DNA from: Enterococcus mundtii
GTDB lineage: Bacteria; Bacillota; Bacilli; Lactobacillales; Enterococcaceae
Direction of reading: 5' to 3'
Assembly (NCBI RefSeq): GCF_002947535.1
Contig: NZ_PUAP01000010.1
Location: 1-64,000, forward strand
DNA length: 64,000 bases
Shown here: piece after piece, positions 43,880 through 51,999 of the stretch
How positions within the stretch are numbered: position 1 is the first letter of the stretch
Layout: each line of letters starts with the position of its first letter
Position numbers and translations under genes: made by a program
The notes under the pieces: generated by a model
What the model was told of the DNA's origin: nothing
Databases searched by the model: none
The model's input: only the letters and a program-made list of their open reading frames with translations

Positions 43880-45097
43880 TTAGAAATAGTCACTAAAGTA
43901 AGCTTCCATGTTTGGAATGATCCGCTCTAATGTCTTGACCATGTCCTCATCCGTCGTTAAGCGTTCGATCCGAGCAAGGTAAGAAGCACGACGATAATTC
44001 ATCATTAGACATGTCAAGGTTTGGATATCTAAGCGAACCATTTTTCCAAGGGGCTCGTTGACGATCGACAAACGACCATCTCGCCACGTCAAGCCAAATA
44101 CCCCATTGTTCCAAGGCGCCACGGAATCTTCCACGATGAAATGGAAATCCTCTGCTGTACCAGAAAAAGGGAAGCGCTGGATAAATTCTTTGACGTCAAC
44201 GATCCTTGCCATAAAGTAAGGTTCGATCTGTTCTTTGATTTGGCTATCTTCTAATAAGAAAGCAAGGGGTTCATTTTTGTAGATATCACCATGTACCCAG
44301 TAAACCATTGAAAAGTGTGCAGAGATGAAATTCCACAATCCGTTACGCGCCTCTTGATTCAAATAAAACATCTCTTTGACATGGAAGACTTCTTCGGCGA
44401 CCCAATAAAAAAGTACGCCTGTTGGTTCATTGTCGCTATTGTAATAAATCGCCGCAGTCCGTTCTTCTTCATTTTCAAAACGCCAGTATTCTTCCCAGTG
44501 AAAGGCACTACGAAACAGTGCACCATGATTCTTTCCCGCAAACTGTTGATAGACACGGAAAACATCTTCGTGATCGACAGGCAGTCGTTCCACGATACCA
44601 GAAACAGGTACTTGTTTAGGTAGTTGCGTATCACGTATTTTAAAGGATAACTTATCTGACATGATTTCCCAACCTTTACGCCTGTAATAAGGGATATTGT
44701 AAGGATAAAGATAAGAGATCCACTGTTTGTTTTTGCGCATGTTGTCTAATGCGACGATGATCAAGTCTTGCATCAATCCATGATTGGCATATTCGGGATA
44801 GGTTCCAACGCCAGTTACACCGCCCATTTGGTACCGTGTACCATGGATATTGACCTCACAAGGATAGATCGCGATTTGAGAAATCAATTTTTCTTTATGA
44901 AACCAGCCGAATACATTTGATAATTCTAGGATCGGTCGCTTGGAACGTACAAATTCCCGTTTGTTTTCGAATCCACTTTCTTCAATATCAGAGTCAGTGA
45001 CTTGAAAAACATAGGAAAGTAACTCATTGAACTGGTCAACATGTTCCTCCGTGACAGGCTTCAACTCAAAATTTTCTCTAAAATCTGTTTGGTCCAT
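43880..45097 (-). CDS. Eis-like GNAT N-acetyltransferase
   Basis: A 405-residue protein with the Eis architecture: an N-terminal GNAT domain (about 10-145; GGVTGVGTYPEYANHGLMQDLIIVAL is the acetyl-CoA motif), a second degenerate GNAT domain, and a C-terminal SCP2-like domain (about 300-405). Eis family members acetylate aminoglycosides or protein lysines. The C-terminal residue is Phe, as in Eis where the terminal carboxylate takes part in catalysis. TTGGAG lies upstream of the ATG on the minus strand. It faces lepA divergently. Confidence 0.88.
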   Translation of the reverse strand: MDQTDFRENFELKPVTEEHVDQFNELLSYVFQVTDSDIEESGFENKREFVRSKRPILELSNVFGWFHKEKLISQIAIYPCEVNIHGTRYQMGGVTGVGTYPEYANHGLMQDLIIVALDNMRKNKQWISYLYPYNIPYYRRKGWEIMSDKLSFKIRDTQLPKQVPVSGIVERLPVDHEDVFRVYQQFAGKNHGALFRSAFHWEEYWRFENEEERTAAIYYNSDNEPTGVLFYWVAEEVFHVKEMFYLNQEARNGLWNFISAHFSMVYWVHGDIYKNEPLAFLLEDSQIKEQIEPYFMARIVDVKEFIQRFPFSGTAEDFHFIVEDSVAPWNNGVFGLTWRDGRLSIVNEPLGKMVRLDIQTLTCLMMNYRRASYLARIERLTTDEDMVKTLERIIPNMEAYFSDYF

Positions 45098-45154
45098 TTT
45101 TTCAACTCCAATTTAGTTACTTGTTCACAGTATAACAAAAGTTTCTAAAAAAAA

Positions 45155-45173
45155 CTTCTAAAGTCCTTAGAAG
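45155..45173. other. small hairpin in the lepA upstream region
   Basis: CTTCTAA / TTAGAAG with a five-base loop AGTCC, between the divergent Eis-like gene and lepA. Role unknown. Confidence 0.45.
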
Positions 45174-45182
45174 GAAAAAGTC

Positions 45183-45211
45183 TTTAAATTCCTCCTTTTC
45201 GTTGGTATAAT
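45183..45211 (+). promoter_or_regulatory. promoter of lepA
   Basis: TATAAT (45206-45211) with TTTAAA 17 bases upstream (45183-45188, four of six consensus matches). Confidence 0.5.
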
Positions 45212-45245
45212 GAAAAGTGCTGATTATATGAAAAGAGGAGACGCT

Positions 45246-47081
45246 ATGGATATAAAGAAAATGAAACAACGCCAAGAGCAAATTCGAAATTTTTCGATTA
45301 TTGCTCATATCGACCATGGGAAATCAACTTTGGCCGATCGGATTTTGGAAAAGACGAACACTGTGACGTCTCGCGAAATGCAAGATCAGTTATTAGACTC
45401 CATGGATCTAGAACGTGAACGTGGGATCACGATCAAATTAAATGCCGTAGAATTGAACTATACGGCTAAAAATGGAGAGACATACATCTTCCATTTGATC
45501 GATACCCCAGGGCACGTCGATTTTACCTATGAAGTATCTCGAAGTTTAGCTGCCTGTGAAGGAGCAGTCTTAGTCGTGGATGCCGCTCAAGGGATTGAAG
45601 CACAAACATTAGCCAATGTTTATTTGGCATTAGATAATGACCTAGAGATTTTACCAGTCATCAATAAGATCGATTTACCAGCCGCAGATCCAGAGCGTGT
45701 GCGTAATGAAATCGAAGAAGTGATCGGCATCGATGCCAGTGAAGCGGTGTTAGCAAGTGCGAAGTCTGGGATTGGTATCGAAGAAATACTAGAACAAGTA
45801 GTGGAATATGTCCCAGCACCTTCAGGCGATATCGAAGCTCCTTTGAAAGCATTGATTTTTGATTCGATCTATGACAGTTACCGCGGAGTTATTTTAAATG
45901 TACGTATCACCGATGGTGTTGTCAAAGCAGGGGATAAAATCAAATTGATGAGTAACGGTAAGACCTTCGATGTGACCGAAGTCGGCGTTTTCTCACCAAA
46001 AACGATTGCGCGTGACTTTCTGATGGTCGGTGATGTCGGTTATATCACCGCAAGCATCAAGACAGTTCAAGATACAAGTGTTGGGGATACAGTGACACTT
46101 GCGGATAATCCAGCTACAGAAGCATTACCAGGCTATCGCAAAATGAATCCAATGGTCTATTGTGGCTTATACCCGATCGACACATCACGATATAATGATC
46201 TACGTGAAGCATTGGAAAAACTTCAACTGAATGATGCTGCTTTGCAGTTTGAACCAGAAACATCACAAGCACTCGGCTTTGGTTTCCGTTGTGGCTTCTT
46301 AGGATTACTTCACATGGATGTCGTCCAAGAACGTTTAGAGCGTGAGTTCAATCTTGAATTGATCACGACAGCACCTTCTGTAATCTATCATGTCAACAAA
46401 ACAGACGGTTCGATGGTCGTTGTTGATAATCCTGCTGATTTTCCTGAACCAGTCACGATCCAAGATGTCGAAGAACCCTTTGTAAAAGCACAGATCATGG
46501 TACCTAATGAATACGTCGGTGCAGTCATGGAGCTTTCGCAACGTAAACGTGGCGATTTTATTACGATGGACTATTTAGATGACTATCGTGTCAATGTTGT
46601 ATATAATCTTCCATTGTCCGAGATCGTCTTTGATTTCTTTGACAAACTAAAATCAAGCACGAAAGGCTACGCTTCACTTGACTACGAAATGTCAGGTTAT
46701 CAAAAGAGCAAGCTAGTGAAAATGGATATCTTGCTGAATGCTGAAAAAGTCGATGCATTAAGCTTCATCGTTCACCGTGATTTTGCCTATGAACGCGGAA
46801 AAGCCATCGTTGAAAAACTGAAAAAACTGATCCCTCGTCAACAATTCGAGGTACCGATCCAAGCAGCGATCGGTCAAAAAATCGTCGCTCGTTCAGACAT
46901 CAAAGCCTTACGTAAAAACGTCTTGGCTAAATGTTACGGTGGTGACGTTTCCCGTAAACGTAAACTTCTTGAAAAACAAAAAGAAGGTAAGAAACGAATG
47001 AAACAAATCGGTAACGTCGAAGTCCCTCAAGAAGCCTTCATGGCCGTTCTGAAAATGGATGAAGAAGAAAGTAAGAAGTAG
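45246..47081 (+). CDS. lepA: elongation factor 4 (LepA)
   Basis: A 611-residue translational GTPase from ATG 45246 with AGAGGAG upstream. Earlier in-frame starts fall into the promoter. G1 motif [15 protein letters not shown] (about 17-31), G3 DTPGHVD (about 84-90) and G4 VINKIDLP. The LepA-specific C-terminal domain ends with [42 protein letters not shown]. It helps stalled ribosomes. The 3' end is intact, and the prophage begins about 90 bases downstream. Confidence 0.97.
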   Translation: MDIKKMKQRQEQIRNFSIIAHIDHGKSTLADRILEKTNTVTSREMQDQLLDSMDLERERGITIKLNAVELNYTAKNGETYIFHLIDTPGHVDFTYEVSRSLAACEGAVLVVDAAQGIEAQTLANVYLALDNDLEILPVINKIDLPAADPERVRNEIEEVIGIDASEAVLASAKSGIGIEEILEQVVEYVPAPSGDIEAPLKALIFDSIYDSYRGVILNVRITDGVVKAGDKIKLMSNGKTFDVTEVGVFSPKTIARDFLMVGDVGYITASIKTVQDTSVGDTVTLADNPATEALPGYRKMNPMVYCGLYPIDTSRYNDLREALEKLQLNDAALQFEPETSQALGFGFRCGFLGLLHMDVVQERLEREFNLELITTAPSVIYHVNKTDGSMVVVDNPADFPEPVTIQDVEEPFVKAQIMVPNEYVGAVMELSQRKRGDFITMDYLDDYRVNVVYNLPLSEIVFDFFDKLKSSTKGYASLDYEMSGYQKSKLVKMDILLNAEKVDALSFIVHRDFAYERGKAIVEKLKKLIPRQQFEVPIQAAIGQKIVARSDIKALRKNVLAKCYGGDVSRKRKLLEKQKEGKKRMKQIGNVEVPQEAFMAVLKMDEEESKK

Positions 47082-47114
47082 CAAGGTTTGTTTGAAAACA
47101 GTGTAAAAAATAAA

Positions 47115-47171
47115 CCATGTTTACATGGATTTGCCACCGGTTTGCCACCGGTGGTTTTTTTCGGTGGCAAA
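47115..47171. repeat. junction repeats between lepA and the integrase gene
   Basis: A palindrome CCATGT-TT-ACATGG (47115-47128) is followed by two tandem copies of TTTGCCACCGG (47130-47140, 47141-47151) and an inverted third copy CGGTGGCAAA (47162-47171). CACCGG / CCGGTG with a T-run forms a terminator for lepA. The zone is also where an attachment site would lie, as the integrase gene ends at 47174. The att core itself cannot be identified without the right prophage end. Confidence 0.55.
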
Positions 47172-47173
47172 AC

Positions 47174-48310
47174 TTACGAATTCTTTCTAAGATTTTCCAT
47201 GATATCGACCGTTTCATTTCTCATCTTATCTGTTACATGCGAGTAAGTATCCATCGTAATTGAAATTCTGCTGTGGCCCAATCGTTCAGAGATTTCTTTC
47301 ATTTTTGCGCCATTTTCGAGAAGAAGTGTAGCATGAGTATGTCTGAGAGAATGGAAGTTAAAAGAGAGGGAGAGTGCATTCGATATCCTTCTTGTGTTCC
47401 ATTTCACCACACTTGGCGTAACTAGCTCACCCTCTTCCTTCGTACATACTGCATTTGAATCAATGTAGAGCTTTCCATACTTCATTCGATTTTCTAATTG
47501 TTGTTTCTTATGTTTTTTCAGAATTGCTAGCAAGGTTTGTCCAATAAAAATCGTTCGATTGGAACTGCTTGTCTTTGGCGTACCATATACCCATGCGCCG
47601 TCATTCTTTACCATTTGTTTCTCTACAGTAATTGTTCCATTTGAAAAATCGACATCATCCCACGTCAGACCACAAACTTCGCCAACGCGCATTCCCGTAT
47701 AAAATCCAATATTCAAAGGAATATAGAAAGGATGTCCTTCAGGAGTAATTTCTAGCATATGATCAAAGTCCTCAAGAGAAATGATTTTTAGATCTTTTTT
47801 AGTCGTTGGTCGTTCTTCGTATTTTGGTATCTTTACATACAGCATAGGATTTTGCTTGATTAACCCCCAAGGATAAACCGCCATATTCAGCGCATTCTTA
47901 AGGACAGAGTGAGTAATAGTCATTGTTTTCTTCGAGTAACCCTTTTTAAATTCATCATTGATGAAATTTTGCAAAAGAGCAGGGGAGAGATCCGTAAGTT
48001 TTTTCTTTCCTAAATAACCGTTTATATGATTTTTGATGGTAAATCGGTAGTTTTCATAGGTATTGTATTTTAGATTTAGTTTAACGTATTCCTCCATCCA
48101 AAAATCAAGGTATTGTTTTACTCGAGTATCCGTACCTAAAAAGTACTGTCCTGTTTCGTCAATATCTGATAAAACTTTTCGTAAAGCAGCTTCGGCCTCT
48201 GGTCGGGTGTCTCCACCAACTTTCTCCACTTTTTTTCTTGAGCCATCATCATTGATATCTTCAAAATAATAATACCAACGTTTTCCACGTTTTCTCACAC
48301 CGCCACGCAT
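47174..48310 (-). CDS. int: tyrosine-type phage integrase
   Basis: A 378-residue site-specific recombinase. N-terminal AP2-like arm-binding segment (about 1-60, RKRGKRWYYYFEDINDDGSR), a SAM-like core-binding domain (about 65-150), and a catalytic domain with Arg in TGMRVGEVCGL, the HSLRHTHAT box and the nucleophile Tyr in ITMDTYSHVTD near the end. It integrates and excises the phage. Its 3' end is 90 bases from the end of lepA, as expected for a gene next to attL or attR. AAAGGA precedes the ATG. Confidence 0.96.
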   Translation of the reverse strand: MRGGVRKRGKRWYYYFEDINDDGSRKKVEKVGGDTRPEAEAALRKVLSDIDETGQYFLGTDTRVKQYLDFWMEEYVKLNLKYNTYENYRFTIKNHINGYLGKKKLTDLSPALLQNFINDEFKKGYSKKTMTITHSVLKNALNMAVYPWGLIKQNPMLYVKIPKYEERPTTKKDLKIISLEDFDHMLEITPEGHPFYIPLNIGFYTGMRVGEVCGLTWDDVDFSNGTITVEKQMVKNDGAWVYGTPKTSSSNRTIFIGQTLLAILKKHKKQQLENRMKYGKLYIDSNAVCTKEEGELVTPSVVKWNTRRISNALSLSFNFHSLRHTHATLLLENGAKMKEISERLGHSRISITMDTYSHVTDKMRNETVDIMENLRKNS

Positions 48311-48439
48311 GTTATCAATCCTTTCGTAGATGATTTGTAATAGTAAGAAATTTTATAATATTTATTTTTAATCTGATAGGGGATGGAGCAAAAATCGTAT
48401 TCATAAATAAAACATACGAACTTATGTTCTTTGGTGCTT

Positions 48440-48468
48440 AAAAAGAAAAGCCCGAAGGCTGTTCTTTT
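48440..48468 (-). terminator. terminator of the DUF4352 gene (minus strand)
   Basis: On the minus strand AAAAGAAC-AGCC-TTCG-GGCT-TTTCTTTTT: GNRA-like UUCG tetraloop hairpin with a T-run, seven bases beyond the stop codon. Confidence 0.75.
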
Positions 48469-48474
48469 GATCTA

Positions 48475-49092
48475 TTAGTTTAAAGAAATATCAACTGTTT
48501 CATCATTCCAAATAGATGTAGCATATTGAAGCTTTAACTTGGCATTTGTATCAGCTTGGCCAACCAAATCACCAGTAACTGAAGCACCATCATCCAAATC
48601 GCCACTATTTAATTGGTTAATATTATCTAATGTAGTGATTTCATCCATATCAGTGGCATTACCATCTGCATTTAGCTTGAAGTCATAAGGGTTATAGGAC
48701 TGCTTTTTACCAGAATTATTAGTAATTGTAATGTTTGCGATAACATGTTGTTTTCCATTATCAGGAGTATCGAACTCACTACCGCTACTGTATTGCACAT
48801 TATTAACTTTAATTTCATAGCCCTCGTAGCTCACAGTATCTCCAACAGCAAAGTCCTGATTCAAAGGATCACTAGAACTCTGTGTATCTTTCTCAGCAGA
48901 ATCGTTGCTACTTACTTTTTCTGTTTTAGCAGAAGTAGTTTCTTTTTTATCATCGCCACCGCCTAGCGCACCACCAACGATGAACACAACGATTACCACT
49001 AGAATCCAAAACCAAACTCTCTTATAGAATGGTTTTTTCTCTTTCATAACATATGTTTTACCATCTTCTCCTGTAACCTTTTTCTTTGCCAT
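48475..49092 (-). CDS. membrane-anchored DUF4352-type protein, possible superinfection exclusion factor
   Basis: A 205-residue protein with a Lys-rich N-terminus, one membrane segment (VWFWILVVIVVFIVGGALGG, about 27-46), a Ser/Thr/Lys linker, and an outer domain of the DUF4352 type (about 85-205: DFAVGDTVSYEGYEIKVNNVQYSSG and VIANITITNNSGKKQSYNPYDFKLN). It sits between integrase and repressor, the place where Ltp-type superinfection-exclusion proteins are found in streptococcal phages. Such proteins block DNA entry of related phages. Function here is inferred. It is expected to be expressed in the lysogen. Confidence 0.7.
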   Translation of the reverse strand: MAKKKVTGEDGKTYVMKEKKPFYKRVWFWILVVIVVFIVGGALGGGDDKKETTSAKTEKVSSNDSAEKDTQSSSDPLNQDFAVGDTVSYEGYEIKVNNVQYSSGSEFDTPDNGKQHVIANITITNNSGKKQSYNPYDFKLNADGNATDMDEITTLDNINQLNSGDLDDGASVTGDLVGQADTNAKLKLQYATSIWNDETVDISLN

Positions 49093-49104
49093 TATTTCTC
49101 CTCC

Positions 49105-49146
49105 AAAAAAATATTATTACTCCCACTTAAGGCAGGCAGTGATAGT
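49105..49146 (-). terminator. terminator between immA-type gene and DUF4352 gene (minus strand)
   Basis: On the minus strand ACTATCACT pairs with AGTGGGAGT (one mismatch, one wobble) around a ten-base loop. It is followed by AATAAT and seven T. A good SD-like TTTGGAGG lies just before it with no start codon, suggesting the remains of a short gene. Confidence 0.55.
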
Positions 49147-49214
49147 CGCCTCCAAATCAAAGAACTATACCGTTCACGCTTTCCCCACAAAGCAAAAGCA
49201 CAATTCATGATTAA

Positions 49215-49643
49215 CTAAATTAAGAATCTATAAGCCGAAACTGGAAGACCATATAAACGAGATAAATCTTCAATTTTTCTCGGATACATTTGTGTGTCTT
49301 CTTTATATAAGTCGGCTATAAGATTAGCAGCAAAGCAATTCGCTTCGCTTTCTGATTTGCTTCTAGAATTTCTTGTAGAGACGTAATAACTTGATAATCC
49401 TTTGTGGAAAATGGCATGACCAAGCTCATGGGCGCAAATATAAAAACGCTCTTCTGATTCTTTCAATTCGTGGCTTAAGAGAATGACGGATCTCCCTAAT
49501 AACTCTTGAAATTGTCCTTTCGGGTTATTCATAAATGGCACGTACTTAATTTGAATGCCCATTTGTTCACAAATGATAAAAGGATTAGCAGAATTATATT
49601 TCTGCTTTAATTTACCAGCTAGATTTATTACGTCTCTCTCCAT
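49215..49643 (-). CDS. ImmA/IrrE-family metallopeptidase
   Basis: A 142-residue protein from the ATG at 49643; GTG 49652 overlaps the repressor stop and is the alternative. The zinc motif HELGHAIFH lies at about 75-83 (CAHELGHAIFHKGLSSYYV), followed by a third ligand in SESEANCFAANLIADL. ImmA of ICEBs1 cleaves the phage-like repressor ImmR and so induces the element. The immediately upstream, coupled CI-type gene is the expected target. Induction may therefore be by repressor cleavage through this protease instead of RecA-stimulated self-cleavage. Confidence 0.9.
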   Translation of the reverse strand: MERDVINLAGKLKQKYNSANPFIICEQMGIQIKYVPFMNNPKGQFQELLGRSVILLSHELKESEERFYICAHELGHAIFHKGLSSYYVSTRNSRSKSESEANCFAANLIADLYKEDTQMYPRKIEDLSRLYGLPVSAYRFLI

Positions 49644-49648
49644 AAAAA

Positions 49649-50023
49649 TCACTTCTCTTTGCTTTTATCTTCTTTTCTAAATTCCCAGAACAAACCAGTT
49701 AAAATATCTTTAACACGCTGTCTCTCTTCATCTGTTAAAGTTTCACCGCCATAAGCCATATCTACGTTTGAATCAAGTATTTTATCGAGTTCAATCAAAT
49801 CATCTTTATCTGCACAATCCGGAGTTTGATTTCGACCTAATAAATAATCAGTTGTGACATTAAAATAATCAGCAAGTGCTGTTAGAGTTTCTCTGTCGGG
49901 GCTTCGTTCCCCACGTTCATAACCAGAAATTGAAACTTTAGATACATGGATAATATCACCTAATTGTTGTTGGGTTAATTTCTTACTTTTTCTTAATTCT
50001 TTTAGTCTGGTTCCAAAGTCCAT
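49649..50023 (-). CDS. phage repressor (CI-type, XRE helix-turn-helix)
   Basis: A 124-residue protein with an N-terminal HTH_3 domain (about 4-60: LKELRKSKKLTQQQLGDIIHVSKVSISGYERGERSPDRETLTALADYF). It lacks the LexA/CI peptidase domain, fitting cleavage by the separate ImmA protein. The C-terminal half is acidic and includes DEERQRVKDILTGLFWEF. GAGGTG precedes the ATG on the minus strand. Operators lie between this gene and the Cro-like gene. It keeps the early promoter shut in the lysogen. Confidence 0.92.
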   Translation of the reverse strand: MDFGTRLKELRKSKKLTQQQLGDIIHVSKVSISGYERGERSPDRETLTALADYFNVTTDYLLGRNQTPDCADKDDLIELDKILDSNVDMAYGGETLTDEERQRVKDILTGLFWEFRKEDKSKEK

Positions 50024-50046
50024 GTTAACACCTCGTTTCTATTATG

Positions 50047-50075
50047 ATTTTATCGTTAACAAACGGTTAACACAA
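50047..50075 (-). promoter_or_regulatory. lysogeny promoter (repressor operon) with operator O1 in the spacer
   Basis: On the minus strand TTGTGT (50075-50070), 17 bases, TAAAAT (50052-50047). Operator GTTAAC-aaacg-GTTAAC (50055-50071) occupies almost the whole spacer. Confidence 0.65.
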
Positions 50076-50162
50076 GGGATACAAAAAAAGTTAACTAATT
50101 GTGTAATTTTTTATTGACAATTAACAAATAGTTAATTAAAATATAGTTAACCTGAAGTTAAC
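50055..50162. promoter_or_regulatory. operator array of the lysogeny switch, four GTTAAC-N5 pairs
   Basis: O1 GTTAAC-aaacg-GTTAAC (50055-50071); O2 GTTAAC-taatt-GTGTAA (50090-50106); O3 ATTAAC-aaata-GTTAAT (50120-50136); O4 GTTAAC-ctgaa-GTTAAC (50146-50162). Each pair has an exact 5-base gap, giving an 11-base centre-to-centre distance. The half-site is itself a palindrome. Confidence 0.8.
50114..50142 (+). promoter_or_regulatory. early lytic promoter (Cro operon) with operator O3 in the spacer
   Basis: TTGACA (50114-50119), exactly 17 bases, TAAAAT (50137-50142). Operator O3 (50120-50136) fills the spacer precisely; O4 follows the -10. Confidence 0.85.
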
Positions 50163-50178
50163 AAAGGGAGGAACTTAA

Positions 50179-50397
50179 ATGGTGCTAAAAAATCTAGAGA
50201 AAATTAGAAAGGAAAACGGCAAAACATTTCAAGATGTAGCTGATAAAGCTGGTCTAACTAAAGAATTTTACTGGATGATCGAGAAAGGAAAAAGAAAACT
50301 TTCCTATGAAAATGCAGTCAAAATCGCTATGGTGTTTAATAAAGAACCAGACGATATTTTTTTAGAGACAGAGTTAACTAAAACGGAACTAAACTAA
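50179..50397 (+). CDS. Cro-like helix-turn-helix regulator
   Basis: A 72-residue protein that is nearly entirely an XRE HTH domain (LEKIRKENGKTFQDVADKAGLTKEFYWMIEKGKRKLSYENAVKIAMVF). GGGAGGAAC lies before the ATG. As the first gene of the rightward early promoter, it should repress the repressor promoter during lytic growth, by binding the shared GTTAAC-type operators. Divergent pairing with the repressor gene makes this role very likely. Confidence 0.88.
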   Translation: MVLKNLEKIRKENGKTFQDVADKAGLTKEFYWMIEKGKRKLSYENAVKIAMVFNKEPDDIFLETELTKTELN

Positions 50398-50417
50398 ATG
50401 ATGAGGAGATGATTCTA

Positions 50418-50687
50418 ATGACACGACAAGAAAAAATAAAAAATCTGCTAAAACTCTCAATACAACCTAAAGTTGAAAACCCAACAATTTCACCAAATTA
50501 TGAAATTAAATTAAATGATTGGACATTAGGACGTGGAGTAACAAATATTGAACTATTTATGCCAGCATCAGGCAAGCCAAAACTAAAAATCGAATGTTTT
50601 ATAGATGAAGTTGATATAAAAGATGTTTTGGTAGGACCAGAAATTCTCCCTTTGAGTAAATACTTCAAAAATTCAAAAGGAGAATAA
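50418..50687 (+). CDS. small phage early protein, unknown
   Basis: An 89-residue protein from ATG 50418, with GAGGAG ten bases upstream; ATG 50409 is too close to that site. The N-terminus MTRQEKIKNLLKLS matches the start of the 50-residue gene at 50954 both in protein and DNA. The rest has a beta-rich look (NYEIKLNDWTLGRGVTNIELFMP). No domain recognised. It belongs to the early operon behind the Cro-like gene. Confidence 0.65.
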   Translation: MTRQEKIKNLLKLSIQPKVENPTISPNYEIKLNDWTLGRGVTNIELFMPASGKPKLKIECFIDEVDIKDVLVGPEILPLSKYFKNSKGE

Positions 50688-50694
50688 CTAAAAA

Positions 50695-50898
50695 TTATTT
50701 ATTAATTACAATTGGAACAAGCTCACTATAATAACTTTCTGTTTCTAAAATATTGTCGGGATATTTTAGATGAAGAGAGTTCACAGTATCGATTACATCT
50801 TTTTGATTGAAACCTTCTAAATAGTGGGTACTTGTCCCTTTAGGAGCTATTTCAACGATTTCGATTATCTTTTTAACGATAGATTCTTTATAAGCCAT
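50695..50898 (-). CDS. small phage protein on the minus strand, unknown
   Basis: A 67-residue protein starting at the ATG 50898, preceded on the minus strand by GGAAGGTGGTGAG. Reads AYKESIVKKIIEIVEIAPKGTSTHYLEGFNQKDVIDTVNSLHL. It is transcribed against the early operon, so it would need its own promoter. In a lysogen it could be expressed when the early promoter is off. No family recognised. Confidence 0.55.
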   Translation of the reverse strand: MAYKESIVKKIIEIVEIAPKGTSTHYLEGFNQKDVIDTVNSLHLKYPDNILETESYYSELVPIVINK

Positions 50899-50953
50899 AA
50901 TCTCACCACCTTCCATAGTGAGATTATATCAAATAAATAAGTAGGTGATTTTT

Positions 50954-51106
50954 ATGACACGACAAGAAAAAATAAACATCGTACTTGATGCTAGACCTAG
51001 ACTAGTCCACATCATCAAATGTGCAAATGATGATCAACTCGATCGTCTAGTTGAAGAAGTCCAAAAAGAGCTTGAACGTGAACTAGACGAAGCAGCTTTC
51101 GTTTGA
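50954..51106 (+). CDS. 50-residue phage protein, unknown
   Basis: Starts ATG 50954 with AGGTGA upstream. Reads TRQEKINIVLDARPRLVHII and ends with an acidic helix, VEEVQKELERELDEAAFV. The first 23 bases are identical to those of the gene at 50418. Likely a small helical early protein. No function known. Confidence 0.6.
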   Translation: MTRQEKINIVLDARPRLVHIIKCANDDQLDRLVEEVQKELERELDEAAFV

Positions 51107-51169
51107 TTCTTTAAATTAATAGTATAAAAAAATTGCTCGTATTGATATACGGGCGAATAAGAATATGAG

Positions 51170-51715
51170 GTGTTTAAACTGTTAAAAAAGTCAAGTGTTA
51201 TTCGAGAATCGTTAGTCGAAGTAATTAATAAGAGTGGTGAAACCAAAAAGGAAATAGCAAGACAAATCAACGTCTCTCAACAGTCATTAAGCGATTGGAC
51301 AACATTGCTTAACACGAAGCCCGTGACGTTGGAAAATGCTCAGGCGTTAACGGATCATTTTAGAGATTCTGATTTTACGCTTCAAGTGATCCATGAATTT
51401 TTCGGTTTATTCAAATCAATTGATGGAGACGTTTATAGAAGAGATCCATCTTCATTAGACAAGTTGCAAATGATTGAATCAGATGAGCGGAAACAGAAGA
51501 AGCAAGAAGTAGAAAAAATTCTTCTTAAACAAGTAAATTACTTAACTGTTGATGATCGTCAACAAATCATTGCATATGCTTATGAATTTTTAGACGAGAT
51601 CATGGTTGAAGTCACACTAATAAGTGCATTATGCGAAATACTTGGAATCGATATTCGCAAGCTTAGTGAGGAACGGCTGTCGTACTGGGTAGTACAAGGA
51701 TATATGAAAGGATGA
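51170..51715 (+). CDS. phage helix-turn-helix protein, possible regulator
   Basis: About 181 residues if read from GTG 51170. An AGGTG site at 51168-51172 overlaps that codon, so a start at CTG 51179 is possible and the N-terminus is uncertain. Residues about 20-45 form an HTH-like stretch (INKSGETKKEIARQINVSQQSLSDW). The C-terminal half is helical and acidic, with YLTVDDRQQIIAYAYEFLDEIM. No named family recognised. The position in the early operon suggests a regulator or antirepressor-related function. Confidence 0.55.
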   Translation: MFKLLKKSSVIRESLVEVINKSGETKKEIARQINVSQQSLSDWTTLLNTKPVTLENAQALTDHFRDSDFTLQVIHEFFGLFKSIDGDVYRRDPSSLDKLQMIESDERKQKKQEVEKILLKQVNYLTVDDRQQIIAYAYEFLDEIMVEVTLISALCEILGIDIRKLSEERLSYWVVQGYMKG

Positions 51716-51720
51716 TGGAA

Positions 51721-51999
51721 ATGGAAACATTGGAAAATATTTTTCCAAAAAAAGTTGTCTTGAAGCGCAACAGTAAGAGAAACGTCGAAAAACTAACTTA
51801 CTCAGTTACTGAAGCGGCATTAGCTATAACAACAAATCCACAAAACGTAAAAGCTTTGATCGATATGGGGTACTTGGGTTGCTTAAAGATTGGAGAGATA
51901 CGGATACCCAAAGCTGAAGTTAACCGTTTTTTAAACAATTATATGAACCGAGATTTGGCTAGTGAAATTGCTAAATATAGAGAGGAGAGAAAGAAATGA
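51721..51999 (+). CDS. excisionase-like DNA-binding protein
   Basis: A 92-residue protein. ATG 51721 has AAAGG nine bases upstream and is preferred over ATG 51712, which overlaps the previous stop. A helix-turn-helix (about 25-70: TYSVTEAALAITTNPQNVKALIDMGYLGCLKIGEIRIPKAEVNRFL) fits the MerR-like excisionase domain seen in phage proteins. Such proteins bend DNA for excision or act as small regulators. The gene's stop overlaps the next start by four bases. Confidence 0.7.
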   Translation: METLENIFPKKVVLKRNSKRNVEKLTYSVTEAALAITTNPQNVKALIDMGYLGCLKIGEIRIPKAEVNRFLNNYMNRDLASEIAKYREERKK

